A DNA stretch of 64,000 nucleotides from contig NC_056727.1 in the NCBI RefSeq assembly GCF_019279795.1, positions 1,210,936,077 to 1,211,000,076 on the forward strand, read 5' to 3'. Positions 54,234 through 64,000 of this stretch are shown here, piece after piece. Under the pieces are notes generated by a model. The model had not been told where the DNA came from, did not search any database, and saw only the letters and a list, made by a program, of their open reading frames with translations. This DNA comes from Protopterus annectens. Taxonomy: Eukaryota; Chordata; Ceratodontiformes; Protopteridae. Both the position numbers and the translations under genes were made by a program. Each line of letters starts with the position of its first letter. Within the stretch, counting starts at the first letter, position 1.

Positions 54234-55467
54234 TACAACAATAGACCTCCCTTATCTACGGGACAAACAACTATAGAGAATTCCTTGGAAAGATCAGACA
54301 AAGCTCTTCTCTGATGAAAACTAAGATTATGTCTGTGCTGTTTCCTACCTTTCTCTTTATTAAACTCACTCAATTTATACAAATCCTGTTCCACTAACCT
54401 AGTAAAAGCATCCACCAATGGATGCAAGGGAGGAACATACAAACTAGGAGTTCGAAAAATCTTACTATCAACATGACCACTAGCTTCAGCAAATTTCAAC
54501 TTTAACTGTAAATTCCTTGCAAAAAGTCTAGTGTCTAAAACTGTATCTGTTAAATTGCTTACTCCACTGGGAATAAATGTTAATCCTTTATTTAAAACTT
54601 GCATCTCATATTTAGTTAAATCCCTGTGGGATAAATTAAGCACTAAGGATTGGGAACCCATTCCCACATCTTCTTGAGAGTGGGTCCAGTGTGTTCTCCC
54701 CCCGAACCCTTTCACTTCATTTTCCCTCTGCTGTATGTTCTCTGTCTCTGCGACTGTTTTGGGGTGTGTATGGGGAAAGGGACTAGTGTGCTAGGCCTAT
54801 CCAAGAACAAGGATGTGGATGGGGGAACAACAGAGGTGGTTTTCCGTCTAACTACTGGTTCTTCCAAAACTTGTGAATGGTTAATGTTGGTATCAACTTG
54901 ATCAAGTGGAACATTGTTGTCACATAAATCAATCGAATCATTGCCACTAGTCAAGTTATCAGAAAAGACTGGTGGTTCTACATTTGAACGAACTTCATTC
55001 ATAGTAACCATACTGGTTGTTACTTGTGGAAAATTGCTAACACTTGCTGTCTCTACAGAACTCACATTCAAAGTAGTAACAGGCTGTCGTGAAGCTAAAG
55101 CAACTTTACTATTATTGACAGTCCCATTATTAATAGTCCCATTATTACTCCTAGGCCAAGTGAACACATGGCCTAGTTTAAAATCTCTAGTGTCTCTATT
55201 GATTTTATTCTTCTTCTGTTCCAACAGTCTCCTTTCATACAAGTTAACATTGTCCAAAAGTCTATCCATGGCTTGATCAACCTTGGGACCCGAGAATTTA
55301 GACAAAATATTCTACTGTTGTTTAGTCAAAAGAATCCTAAGTTTCTCTTCCTCAGGGCCAAAAAAATCATTCAGCAAATGCATATAGTTGTAACTAAGTT
55401 CAAGATTAAGCTGCTGCCATTGATATAATAAGCTGGGATACAAATTACCTGTCATCGGCATCTTCAT
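54233..55467 (-). pseudogene. PLE N-terminal ORF region, reverse copy
   Basis: A start at 55467 (MKMPMTGNLYP) gives a frame with YQWQQLNLELSYNYM and FGPEEEKLRILLTKQQ, then a TAG near 55315. It resumes with FSGPKVDQAMDRLLDN and runs to 54712. After another frame change, 54715-54233 has LVLNLSHRDLTKYEMQVLNK, DAFTRLVEQDLYKL and FSIVVCPVDKGG, the block that leads into PLE RT. The N-terminal part has no enzymatic motif; it is polar with Asn/Ser/Thr-rich stretches. Confidence 0.75.
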
Positions 55468-55563
55468 AATGCGCAACCCCCTAGGCACTATCTTCTTGTT
55501 CGATCCCTGGAGAAACCACCTTTACATCCGATAGTAGCTGGGAGAGGTTGGGTTATAGAACCC

Positions 55564-57165
55564 ATGTCATTATATTTGGAACATTTTCTTAGACCTGTGG
55601 TTAATGCGAATCCCACTATTCTAAGGGACAGTAAACAGTTTCTTTTAGAATTATATACTTTCACTAAGGAAATACCTGATGACAAGCCCTACATATTGGT
55701 GACCATGGATGTAAAGAGTCTGTTTACAGTTATCCCTAATGATTTGGGTGTCTCCATGGTACAACAATATTTAACTGAACATTCAGATTTGACTCCTATA
55801 GTAATTGATCAGTTAACCTTATTCCTAGAGACTGTTTTGCAGAACAATGTTTTTACCTTTAACAATGAGTTTTTTCTGCAGAATGATGGCGTAGCTATGG
55901 GCACTTCATGTGCCAATAGCTACGCCAATATAGTAATGGCTAATTGGGAACAAGAACAGTTATTTCCTTTACCTGAGTTCCGTAGTAACATTTTGTTTTA
56001 TAAGCGTTTTGTAGATGACTTGTTTCTTGTTTGGTCTGGAACTGAAGAAGATTTAATCTCGCTAATGTCAGTTGTGAATAATTTGACTAGTTTTCTTAGA
56101 TTTTCTGTCAATTATTCTAGATATAGAATTTCCTTTCTTGATGTGGACATAATTAGGCTTGATAATGGCTTGTTGAACACAGCTATTTATCATAAAACAT
56201 GTTATAGGAATGCCCTACTTCACAGGGATAGCATGCATCCCCCTTTTGTTTTTAAGAACTTAGTAAAGGGTCAAGCCACGAGGGCCTCGAGATTGAATCC
56301 TACTAATGACGGTTTGAACTGGAAGTCTCTAACCTCAAAGAAAAGTTATTAGAGAGAAGTTAGACTTTTTGAAGTTGATGACGCTATCAATGTTGTAAAC
56401 TCTCTTAGAACAACCAGAGCTAGCCCGTATTTCTCAGAAGGAGGGTCCACTGAGGAACATGTGCAGTGTCCCCTTAAAAAGGAACATCTGAGGGTTTCCA
56501 TGTTTTACACCTCAGATATAGGCAAGATCCAGGAAGTATTCCAGAAGTATTGGGATATACTTCTGTTGGATCAGAACATAAGTAAAGTAGTAGGACCCAA
56601 ACCAGGTTATGTTTTTAGGAATAGGAAAAGCCTGAAGCGTATGCTTTGTCAACGTCCATTAGACAGGGATTCCTATTATTCTATGCGTGATGCAGGGAAT
56701 ACCCATCCATGCATGAAGTGTAAACAATGCTCATACATAGATGAGAGGTCCTCATTTGTGCATCCAGTTACAGGGGAAGAGTTTACTTTTCATACCAGTT
56801 CCAACTGTCAAAGCGAACATGTTGTCTATTTAGCGAGGTGCGTTTCCTGTAATTGTTTCTATATAGGAAAGACCAATAGGAAACTCAGGGAACACATTAG
56901 AGAACATGTCTATCATATGCGCTTGGGTACCCATACCAATACTGTGGCTAAACATTTTATGAATAGGGGCCCCAGCCATAGTTTTACCTTCTCAGTTATG
57001 CAAGCTTTCAAGTTGAATATCCGAGGTGGAGATGTAGTTACCCTTACTGAAGAGAGTGAACTCAGATGGATTATTAGATGCTCAGCAGATAGAGAGCCTG
57101 GGTTGAATGATAGAGCTTCATTAAAACCTGTACTTCGGAAAAGAAGGGTTACAGTGCCTGTTTGA
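55564..57165 (+). pseudogene. PLE RT C-terminal part and GIY-YIG endonuclease, forward copy
   Basis: The RT frame 55564-56352 contains VTMDVKSLFTVIPND, GVAMGTSCANSYANI and FVDDLFLVWSG. A shift near 56325 (GLNWKSL for GYELEVSNL) and a TAG after it break the frame. The frame 56461-57165 then runs without interruption through QEVFQKYWDILLLDQ and PKPGYVFRNRKSLKRML into the Cys cluster CMKCKQC and the nuclease HVVYLARC, CFYIGKTNRKL and HIREHVYHM, ending RRVTVPV at 57165. It shows the native linkage of RT and nuclease that is disrupted in the reverse copy. Confidence 0.88.
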
Positions 57166-57198
57166 GACACTGTTTATTTGTTTATTTTCCTGTTTAAG

Positions 57199-57240
57199 CC
57201 TAGGTTTTTCTGTATGATATCTAAGATATTGAAAAACAGA
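57199..57240 (+). repeat. 42-bp hairpin sequence, PLE copy
   Basis: CCTAGGTTTTTCTGTATG followed by ATATCTAAGATAT and GAAAAACAGA. It replaces about 80-100 bp of PLE 3' UTR present in the reverse copy (around 51910-51995). It is identical to 58554-58595. GTTTTTC/GAAAAAC and ATATCT/AGATAT can form nested stems. Confidence 0.85.
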
Positions 57241-57480
57241 GTTAGTGTTCATTAGGAGTTAGTTTAGATATTTACGTTTTTATGTCTTATTCATATATTT
57301 TTCATAATATATGCTTTCAGTGTGCAAATTGATTATTTATTGTTGTTGTTTAAATCAGCATTTTAAAAATGTATTTTATATTTAATTTATTTATATATTT
57401 GTTTATATGAAGTCATATGTCTATTCACCAATAGAATGCAAGGAGTGTTTATTTAAATGACACTTTGTTTTTTAAATTTT

Positions 57481-57514
57481 GTCTGATGAAGCCGAAAGGT
57501 GAAAGCGCTAACTT
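57481..57514 (+). ncRNA. Candidate hammerhead-like fold in the PLE (forward copy)
   Basis: CTGATGA (57483-57489), an extra A, stem-loop GCC-GAAA-GGT (57491-57500, one G-T pair), GAAA (57501-57504), GCGC and TAAC. The order matches the hammerhead core with a very short stem III. Paralogous to 3671-3716. Confidence 0.4.
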
Positions 57515-57677
57515 CTGTTATTAAAATTGGGCTGGTTTTATAGTCCGTGTTTTTATTTCTTTGTTTTTTGACGTTCACGTGTTTCCTGTGGATGTTTTAT
57601 TTATTTTTACTGTGTGGAGTTGTTTATTCTTTAATTATATCAAAATAATTGAAATGGGAGATTTGTGAATGTACAAC

Positions 57678-57698
57678 TGCGGTGGTGGTGCTGCGGTA
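57678..57698 (+). repeat. SINE head sequence at the end of the inverted repeat
   Basis: The 21 bases pair exactly with 51460-51480, the head of the neighbouring reverse SINE. The SINE does not continue; unrelated sequence begins at 57699. Confidence 0.85.
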
Positions 57699-58180
57699 TT
57701 ATATCGGTACAACCACAGGAACCTTTACCCTCAGGTGTTGTGCTTGCATTTTGGTATAATTAAAGAATACCTTATTATTGCTTTCAATCTTTGAGACTAA
57801 ACTAAGCTCATGATTAGATACTGGAGATTTGATAACAAAGGTAAGTAGTTTCTGTACTTTAATCCTGGCTTGTTTTTTATGACGAGGGCAATTTTTGAAA
57901 GATATGTAGTACCTCATTTTCTGATGCCCATATGATGTATATCTTAGTAATTCTGAAATTTCCTTCAAATGATTGTTTTTCTGAATTTACCTATACATTT
58001 GTAACTTAGTGGTATGTGCTCAAAAATGCAGAAATGAATAATGTCATAGAGCTCATTGATTGTATCCTGTGCAAGTTTATTTATATTATTGAAGGTAGTG
58101 TCCTGATCTATTTTCATACTTGTCATTTACTGCTTTATAATTTCCACTGGTAAAAGCTAGGAAAGATAATATTTATGCAT
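57699..58180 (-). mobile_element. CR1-type LINE relic, endonuclease-RT linker (reverse, tentative)
   Basis: The reverse frame 57699-57968 reads KNCPRHKKQARIKVQKLL and ESNNKVFFNYTKMQAQ, resembling the CR1 linker with an N(K)KFF.YI..K block and a following PV. No RT follows to the left because the palindrome border lies at 57698. Confidence 0.4.
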
Positions 58181-58227
58181 GAATGACTTTGATTTCAGTC
58201 TTGGGTTAAAGATGATGATATTATGTT

Positions 58228-58486
58228 GTTGTTGTTTGTCTTTCAGCTTTTCCTGGTTAGGGGTCGCCACAGCGGAACTCCAGTCTGCTAATGATTGACA
58301 GTTGGTTTTTATGGTGTCGAGTTGTCAGCCCGATGCCCAACCTTCAACGAAGGCATGCCCACTCGACCACAGGGAGGACATGCAGACTCCACACAGAAGG
58401 CACTCCCAACCCAAGCCGAGAATCGAACGGGAGAACCTCTTGCTGTGAGGCAACAACGCTACCGCTGCACCACCGTGGAATTATAT
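58228..58486 (-). repeat. tRNA-derived SINE with RTE-like 3' end, reverse copy
   Basis: The forward strand starts with TTGTTGTTTGTCTTTCAGC, then CCTGGTTAGGGGTCGCCACA, and ends with GAATCGAACGGG (B box) and CTACCGCTGCACCACCG (head). It is the most complete copy of the body in the window and includes the CTCCACACAGAAGGC block. Confidence 0.8.
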
Positions 58487-58553
58487 AAAGATGATGATAT
58501 TATAATCTGTTTTAATTACAGAGAGTATAACCGTGGGTGGGCAGTAGAAAAAT

Positions 58554-58595
58554 CCTAGGTTTTTCTGTATGATATCTAAGATATTGAAAAACAGA
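58554..58595 (+). repeat. 42-bp hairpin sequence, second copy
   Basis: Identical to 57199-57240 and lying in sequence with no other PLE similarity. It is followed by AAACTAGTAGTC. Confidence 0.85.
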
Positions 58596-59815
58596 AAAAC
58601 TAGTAGTCTTAAAACTTCATTGATGAGCTCAGTCACGATAATTTCCAAAAATCATGAAACCCAGGTATTGTTTCAAAGCAACAAGCCTTTATTCATCACA
58701 GACAAGTGATCCTCAGTAACAAAAAATCACAAATACTTTCCAGTGTTAAACATTTCAGCTTTTATACACTTAGCAGTATGTAGTGATTTTTTTCTGAGAG
58801 AGAACAATCCATTATTTCTTGATTTTACATGGACAGGTTTTAGTTGTTTATTTATGATTTTAATATTTTTCCCTTTTCCCATGACCATATTGACACCATT
58901 CTCTGCAGGCCTACTTGTCTCCTTCACAACCAGTGTCTCAGGACATTGGAAGAGGGGTACAGGAGGCAGGGATCATGTCTACCATCCATGGGGGTTAGGA
59001 TATTTTCTGAATGTTCCTAACATTCACACCTGTTGAATGGAAGCCACTATGAAATGCATCCTACTCTGAGTTTTTGTGAATCTGCAGTTTCACACAACCC
59101 CAACTCCCAGCTGACATGATCACACTTATTAGTAGAGCCATACCTCCATGTCTTTAGTGTGAGTGATGTAATACCTGTCCTTCTCACAGGTAGAGCCCTT
59201 GTGTAGGGACTCTTCCATCACCATTCCCTGAGATGGATGTGACAACATTGGTTACTCACTGCTATCCCTACCCAGATGGCTACTACAGTGCCTTGGGCTG
59301 ATAACTGAAACTGGATCATCTAGGGCATTATCAGATCCAAAAGCTTTATGCTGTGGATTCAGTTATTTGTTCTTAAAGGTTTTAGAACATATGCAGTGTG
59401 GTACAGGAGTGTGTAGTTTCAGCATTTGGTTTCCTGTTTCTCTATGCCAATTCAAGTTAATTTGTAAGCTTTTTTTTTTTTTTTTTTAACAGAATATTAT
59501 TTTACTCATGTTCAACTACCACTATAACTCTTTGGTGGTCTTTGGCAGTCCCCATGCATGATGTCAACTTATACCACTGGTGGCATACCCTTAACACTTT
59601 AGGCTTTTATCTTAACCATCGTCCTTTGTATATCTGGGTCATGCCTAATACCAATGTTCACCCTTTTTGCCTCTCTGTATATTAGGCTAAGATCCTCATG
59701 AACATATCTTGGTATACAGTGTATTTTCCTTTACTTATCAGTCTTAACTACTATCACCCATTTCAGCAATTATATAAACCACACCTTTTTAAATAAATAC
59801 AGTTATTTGTTTGGT
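58596..59815. other. Region without supported features
   Basis: A 97-codon frame (58743-59036) has a hydrophobic stretch but no known motif. There is a T-run at 59469-59487. No element is recognised. Confidence 0.35.
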
Positions 59816-59819
59816 GTCT

Positions 59820-60360
59820 GCCCTAGATACTTTACATTTTTGTTGGACCTGTACATCCTCTTCCTTTTATCATATCTATCTATCATTCTTAGGAATCCTA
59901 CCACTCTCACATTTTGTCTTCATCCCACCTTTGCCATTTTTTTAATATTTAACTCTACCCTTGGCAGTTTCCTACATTACAGTTATCACTTATTCTACCA
60001 CCTGTTTTGCTGTCTCTTTTTTTTCCAGCTCTTTGCTATCACCTTGTTATATATTGTCAATGGCAGTAACACCAGACTTCTCCTGCTTCTGTAATTCATT
60101 CCTGATACCCTATTAGGAATAGTTTGGGAATTAATTCCATATTTCCAGTCCCTGCTATCCTGTTTCTCATCAATTGTTGTATCTCTTTTTTGTATTTATC
60201 TAGTCCTTTACACCCTCAGAAAACATCTATCCACGTCCCTCTTTTTTCTTCTTACTTCGTCACACTTCCCACATATTCCTGTCACTGCTGGGAATATTCT
60301 AGTAAGCTTGCTCAGTGTATAAATTCTTTCTGGAGACACTTCCATGTGAAGATCTAAAAT
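59820..60360 (-). mobile_element. L1/Tx1-like LINE C-terminal relic (reverse, tentative)
   Basis: In reverse, around 60240-60340, CGKCDEVRRKKRDVDRCF resembles the C-terminal Cys/His block (C..C......H....C) of L1/Tx1-type ORF2. VLLPLTIYNKVIAKSWKKK near 60020-60090 resembles the following A...IA..WK block. The strand is purine-rich in reverse. The RT itself is not seen. Confidence 0.35.
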
Positions 60361-62290
60361 CTCCACACTTTATAGCTTAGGTACCCCGGAAGTTTAAAAA
60401 TTTCTACCTGTTTTTCCTCCTCTGTCTCCGTACTTATTTCCTCTTCCCATTGTCTGTTTTGTTTGTTTATGTTATGTTTCTTTTGACTCTTTGCCCATTT
60501 TCTATCAAATTTCCAACCTCCTCATCGTTCACTCTTCCTCTCTCTATATGACTATTTCATTTACTAGTATTAAATCTGTTCCTTCATGTGTCCATTTTTT
60601 CCCATCCATGTTCCATCTGTTTTTTATCACTTAAGATCTCCACTCCATTATCTGTGATATGCTATAGTCTTCCTTTACCATCTCCTGTGATTTCTAAGTT
60701 TTATTTATGAATCTTTTATCATTTTTGAAGCTTTTCTTATTTTAATGACTTCATAGACTTTACAAAACGGCATTTTTTCTGTGTTATTTTTCTTTCATAT
60801 TGATGATTTATCAGACACTGTTTTGACTAAACAGTATTTTAAATGTTGGGGTTGGATGGCAGTTCTGAGTATAATGAGATTTATTTTCACTGGGATGGTA
60901 AATGGAGCCATAGAGAGTAAAAAGAAAAAAAAAACTAAAGCTAGGCAATAAGCATTAGAAAGTGAATGGGAATTATATGAAACTGTTGGTTTGAAAAGTA
61001 AGAAGGAATTGTTGTTGAAACTCGCTTTTTATTAAATGCTGCCAACTTCAACCTTAATTTACAAGAATATAAAGCAAACAAACATACATATATGTTAAAC
61101 AGCAACACAGTTACAATGTTACTCATAAGCTAAAGTGATCATACAAAAAAATATATTGCAAAGGAATGACAATGTGACATGCCATTCTTCTAACCAATTT
61201 AAAAAGCCTTTTATTTGAATGTTTTGATATAACTCTCATTAAGGCTTATAAATAACTTCCTGGTGATAGTTACAAAATGTTGCTCAGAAATTATTGTGGA
61301 CTGAACCAACATAATAATAACTTAATAATACAGATGAGGAGGTCAAAATAATAGTTCTGTATTATTTTGTTGTATTTCTGCTCAATATACCTAAGTGATG
61401 GTCTACCAGATAATTTCAGTTGACATAAAATGTATTTTTTATTAGAATGTGATAGGGAAGATTTTGTATTGGTACCACATATTTGCAGTACAGAAAGATA
61501 TGCAACATGCCTGCACTCTGATAGCCCAGCAGAAATCATCAGAATTTGGAAGAGAAGCTGCTGATTTAGAATGAATCATGTTCATTATGAAAAATCATAA
61601 AGTTAGTATAAAGTAATTTCACAAAAGGCATCCATTTTATGGTTTGGGACCATATGGTACAAGACTTTAACTGTAAACTTAACCTAGATGCATTAGTATC
61701 CCAAAGAGAGGTTTGATAAAATAATCAGTCAAACTTAATCTTAAGAGAGTTTATAAGTTGCAGATGATTATCATTACGCCTGAAGAGAACTTATTAGAAC
61801 GTTTAATAAGTTAATCTTCTCAAAAGGATAAGAACTTCTTCTGAAAGATACCGGTAATGTGTACAAGATGATATTTATCATTGCCATGTCCCATAATGTG
61901 AAATTATATTTATTACAAATGTGCTCTGGAAAATTAATAAGTGTAATAAATTCAAAAAAATAGCAACAGTTTTTGTGTAAATGAATGTGATCTTCAGTAC
62001 TGAAATTTGAGGAGTTGCAAAATGTAAGTTGCATTAACTCAATTTGGAAAATCTAAAGTTTGTGCAAAATACCTAAAACTCTGAATAATAGTTCAATAGA
62101 CTTGGGTAAATTTAAATTATTTAAGATGGTTAATGAAAGATGAAGGAAAGCTGATGGATTCTAATTTTTTAGAGAAATGTAGTGTTAAAGATGACTCCTT
62201 CTAAATCTCTGAGAATGAAATAAGTGCAGAACAAATTATGATTGAACTCTAACATGTCAAAAATATCGGATGCTGTTTTTTTTTTTCTTC
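60361..62290. other. Region without supported features
   Basis: AT-rich and pyrimidine-rich to about 60760, then mixed. Open frames are short and motif-free. A T-run at 62275-62288 lies just left of LINE H. Confidence 0.4.
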
Positions 62291-62294
62291 AAAC

Positions 62295-63845
62295 GTAAGG
62301 TTATAAGTTTATAGGTGCTTACTAAGCTATCAGCTCAAGGGAAATTTTAAGTCTAGCCAAGCTTACCCAAAATTTATCAAATATTGCTGACGTGTCAATA
62401 CAAGTAATTTTATGGTTACAATATAGGCTTGGACACATCAAGCAATTACAGGCTGCCCCTGTCCATTACAGACGTATGCCAACCCGGGGATAAATATGCG
62501 ATTTCCCATCCATTTGTACAGGTAATGTTTGAATAGGGATGGAAATAGCTTTGCTTCACATGGTGGAAAGCCTGTTCTAGAGAAAGAATAATCTTTGAAG
62601 CCTCTCTCTCAAACATTTCTTATGTTGCAGACAAAGCTTAGTTCCTTAGAATGGATATTTCTGATGCTATTTGTTTGTATATGTGCAACAAATCCATCAG
62701 TGAGGGATTAAAGGATGTTTTGTAGGCTGGGGATAGATCACTGAACAACAGTCTGTAGGAGACCAAGTACAGAGATAGGGCTTTGAGACCATCTGCTTAG
62801 GACTTGTTGTTTACTTCCTGTATTCTTTTTGTGAGAAACTTCTGTGATCTCTCATGCTGTTGCAAGTGCCTAATTAGATGCATGCCAAAGGGCATGTTGT
62901 ACTCAATGACTGATCTGATGAAAGCTGAGTATAGTGGTCCAATGATCTGCTTGGACCTGGATGCCATGCCCTTACTTGTAAGTTGTGCAACACAGAATGA
63001 TTTTCTCACCACAGTAGACACATGGTAGTCAAAGGTCAGATTATTGTCAGCATGCGATTCTGTATCCCTGACCACTAGGTCTACTTTTATGGGTGCATTA
63101 TCAATGTGGTAATTTCCAGTGGTGGCTGTGTACCCAAAGGGTACTATTATACACTATTTTTACAATGAGTTTTAGCCCATGACTGTGGCACTGTTTTTTT
63201 GTCTGCATCAAGCCCACTTGAAAGATGTATGTGTCTTTAGGGGATTCATTGACTACATTCACTTTGCTGTCATCTGCAGACTTGGTCAACCAGAGGCCCT
63301 TGACATTTGTCTTGACTTCAGAGAAGTAGATGCCAAAAAATGAGAGGCCCCAGCACCGATCCCTGTGGGACTCCACTACTGACTGGCCTCCTTGTAGAGT
63401 AGGATTCCCTATACTAACTTCTTGTGTCCTATTAGTGAGCCAGCTTGCTATCCATTAGGTGACATAAGGATTTATGCCTAATTTGGCAAGTTTATCGACA
63501 ATACCCAAATGAAGTATTGTGAAGAAAACCTTGGACAGGTTGAGATCGGCAGTGGGCACTGTTTTTCTCACATTCATAGCTTTAGTAACCTTCTCAAAGA
63601 AGCACAGCAGGTTAACCTGCTTTTTGACAAAATTGAACTAGGCAGAATCCAGTGTCTGTTGGCTTCCTATGTCATTATTCATCAGATCAATGATAATTCT
63701 TTCCATGGCCTTTTATATGAGACTAGTCAGATTTATGATTCTGTAGTTCCCCAGGTCCATGGATATTTCTTTGATGGATTTTGCTATCTGTGGAATATCA
63801 TTTTAAAATTTCTCCTGAAGTTACCTCTGTGATGTATCCTCATAG
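62295..63845 (-). mobile_element. CR1-like LINE, copy H (reverse, old)
   Basis: The forward strand begins with a reversed, degenerate octamer tail (GGTTATAAGTTTATAGG) and the 3' UTR. In reverse, coding blocks are FFEKVTKAMN near 63590, FFGIYFSEVKTNVKGLWLTK (63240-63345, with ADDSK), SHGLKL, then RDTESHADNNLTFDYHVS, VRKSFCVAQLTSKGMASRSK and RHLQQHERSQKFLTKRI (62797-63075). It belongs to the older F/G subfamily. The RT N-terminus is the leftmost recognisable part, so it is 5' truncated. Confidence 0.8.
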
Positions 63846-64000
63846 AAGAGTACTTATTACTTTAGAGAGAGAAAAGACTGTATGAGAATTAACGAGAATG
63901 TTGTCCTTGGGTATCATTGTTAAGCAAGATAGGCTGACAGAGTGGAAAATGGTATGATTACTGTTGAGAAGCCAGATAAAAATAAGGATTTACATTGATC
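63846..64000. other. Unassigned right edge
   Basis: Nothing recognisable in the last 155 bases. Confidence 0.5.

Larger units (their letters stand above)
51481..55502 (-). mobile_element. Penelope-like element, near-complete copy (reverse)
   Basis: In reverse it holds an N-terminal ORF region from 55467, the PLE reverse transcriptase, a GIY-YIG endonuclease, and a 3' region with a hammerhead-like fold and AT-rich tail. PLEs use a telomerase-like RT with a GIY-YIG nuclease and often sit in complex tandem or inverted arrays. It is interrupted by a 310-bp LINE 3' end at 52609-52918. Most of 51481-54012 is repeated in inverse orientation at 55503-57677. Confidence 0.9.
55503..57677 (+). mobile_element. 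Penelope-like element, 5'-truncated inverted copy (forward)
   Basis: It starts at ATCCCTGGAGAAACC inside the RT and continues to the PLE 3' end. Over its length it mirrors 51481-54012 with few substitutions, lacking the 310-bp insert and carrying a replaced patch at 57199-57240. The 1.49-kb spacer (54013-55502) is the unpaired 5' part of the reverse copy. Confidence 0.9.

Overview
The window is about 64 kb of AT-rich eukaryotic DNA. Almost everything recognisable in it is transposable-element sequence. I found no host exon, tRNA, rRNA, CRISPR array or prokaryotic operon. The mixture points to a non-mammalian vertebrate with a large, repeat-rich genome. It holds CR1-like LINEs whose ORF1 carries an SGNH esterase, vertebrate RTE-type LINEs, tRNA-derived SINEs, a DIRS element, GIY-YIG Penelope-like elements (PLEs), a Gmr1-like Ty3/Gypsy element and a Harbinger remnant. 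A lungfish, polypterid or amphibian would fit, but species cannot be read from this sequence alone.

Layout. 1-7979: CR1-like LINE copy A, a PLE terminal fragment flanked by a 328-bp duplication of copy A, and LINE copy B inserted into the second duplicate. 8040-18700: an old LINE (K) split by a reverse-strand CR1-like LINE (D). The presumed 5' UTR of D was itself invaded by an RTE-type LINE (E) and by CR1-like copy C. 18700-23590: poor in features apart from a Harbinger transposase remnant. 23597-29934: a DIRS element with inverted terminal repeats, an internal complementary region, gag, RT-RNase H and tyrosine recombinase. 29935-34060: almost empty, with one MIR-like SINE. 34065-38000: a LINE 3' end, then a Gmr1-like gypsy element in the order gag-PR-INT.

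38100-46205: SINEs, an RTE relic, and decayed CR1-like copies F (+), G (-) and I (-), with F and G tail to tail. 47950-50600: LINE relics and a foldback element of about 750 bp whose centre is a TTAGGG-rich minisatellite. 51252-58490: a reverse-strand PLE and a truncated forward-strand PLE form a large inverted repeat, bordered by SINEs. 58600-64000: an L1/Tx1-like relic and CR1-like copy H (-).

Function. None of the elements looks fully coding-competent: every long coding region shows stops, frameshifts or lost catalytic residues. The interest lies in history and structure. There is a readable order of nested insertions, a SINE that shares its 3' end with an RTE LINE in the same window, ribozyme-like folds in PLE ends, and a palindrome whose arms extend beyond the element into neighbouring SINE sequence.
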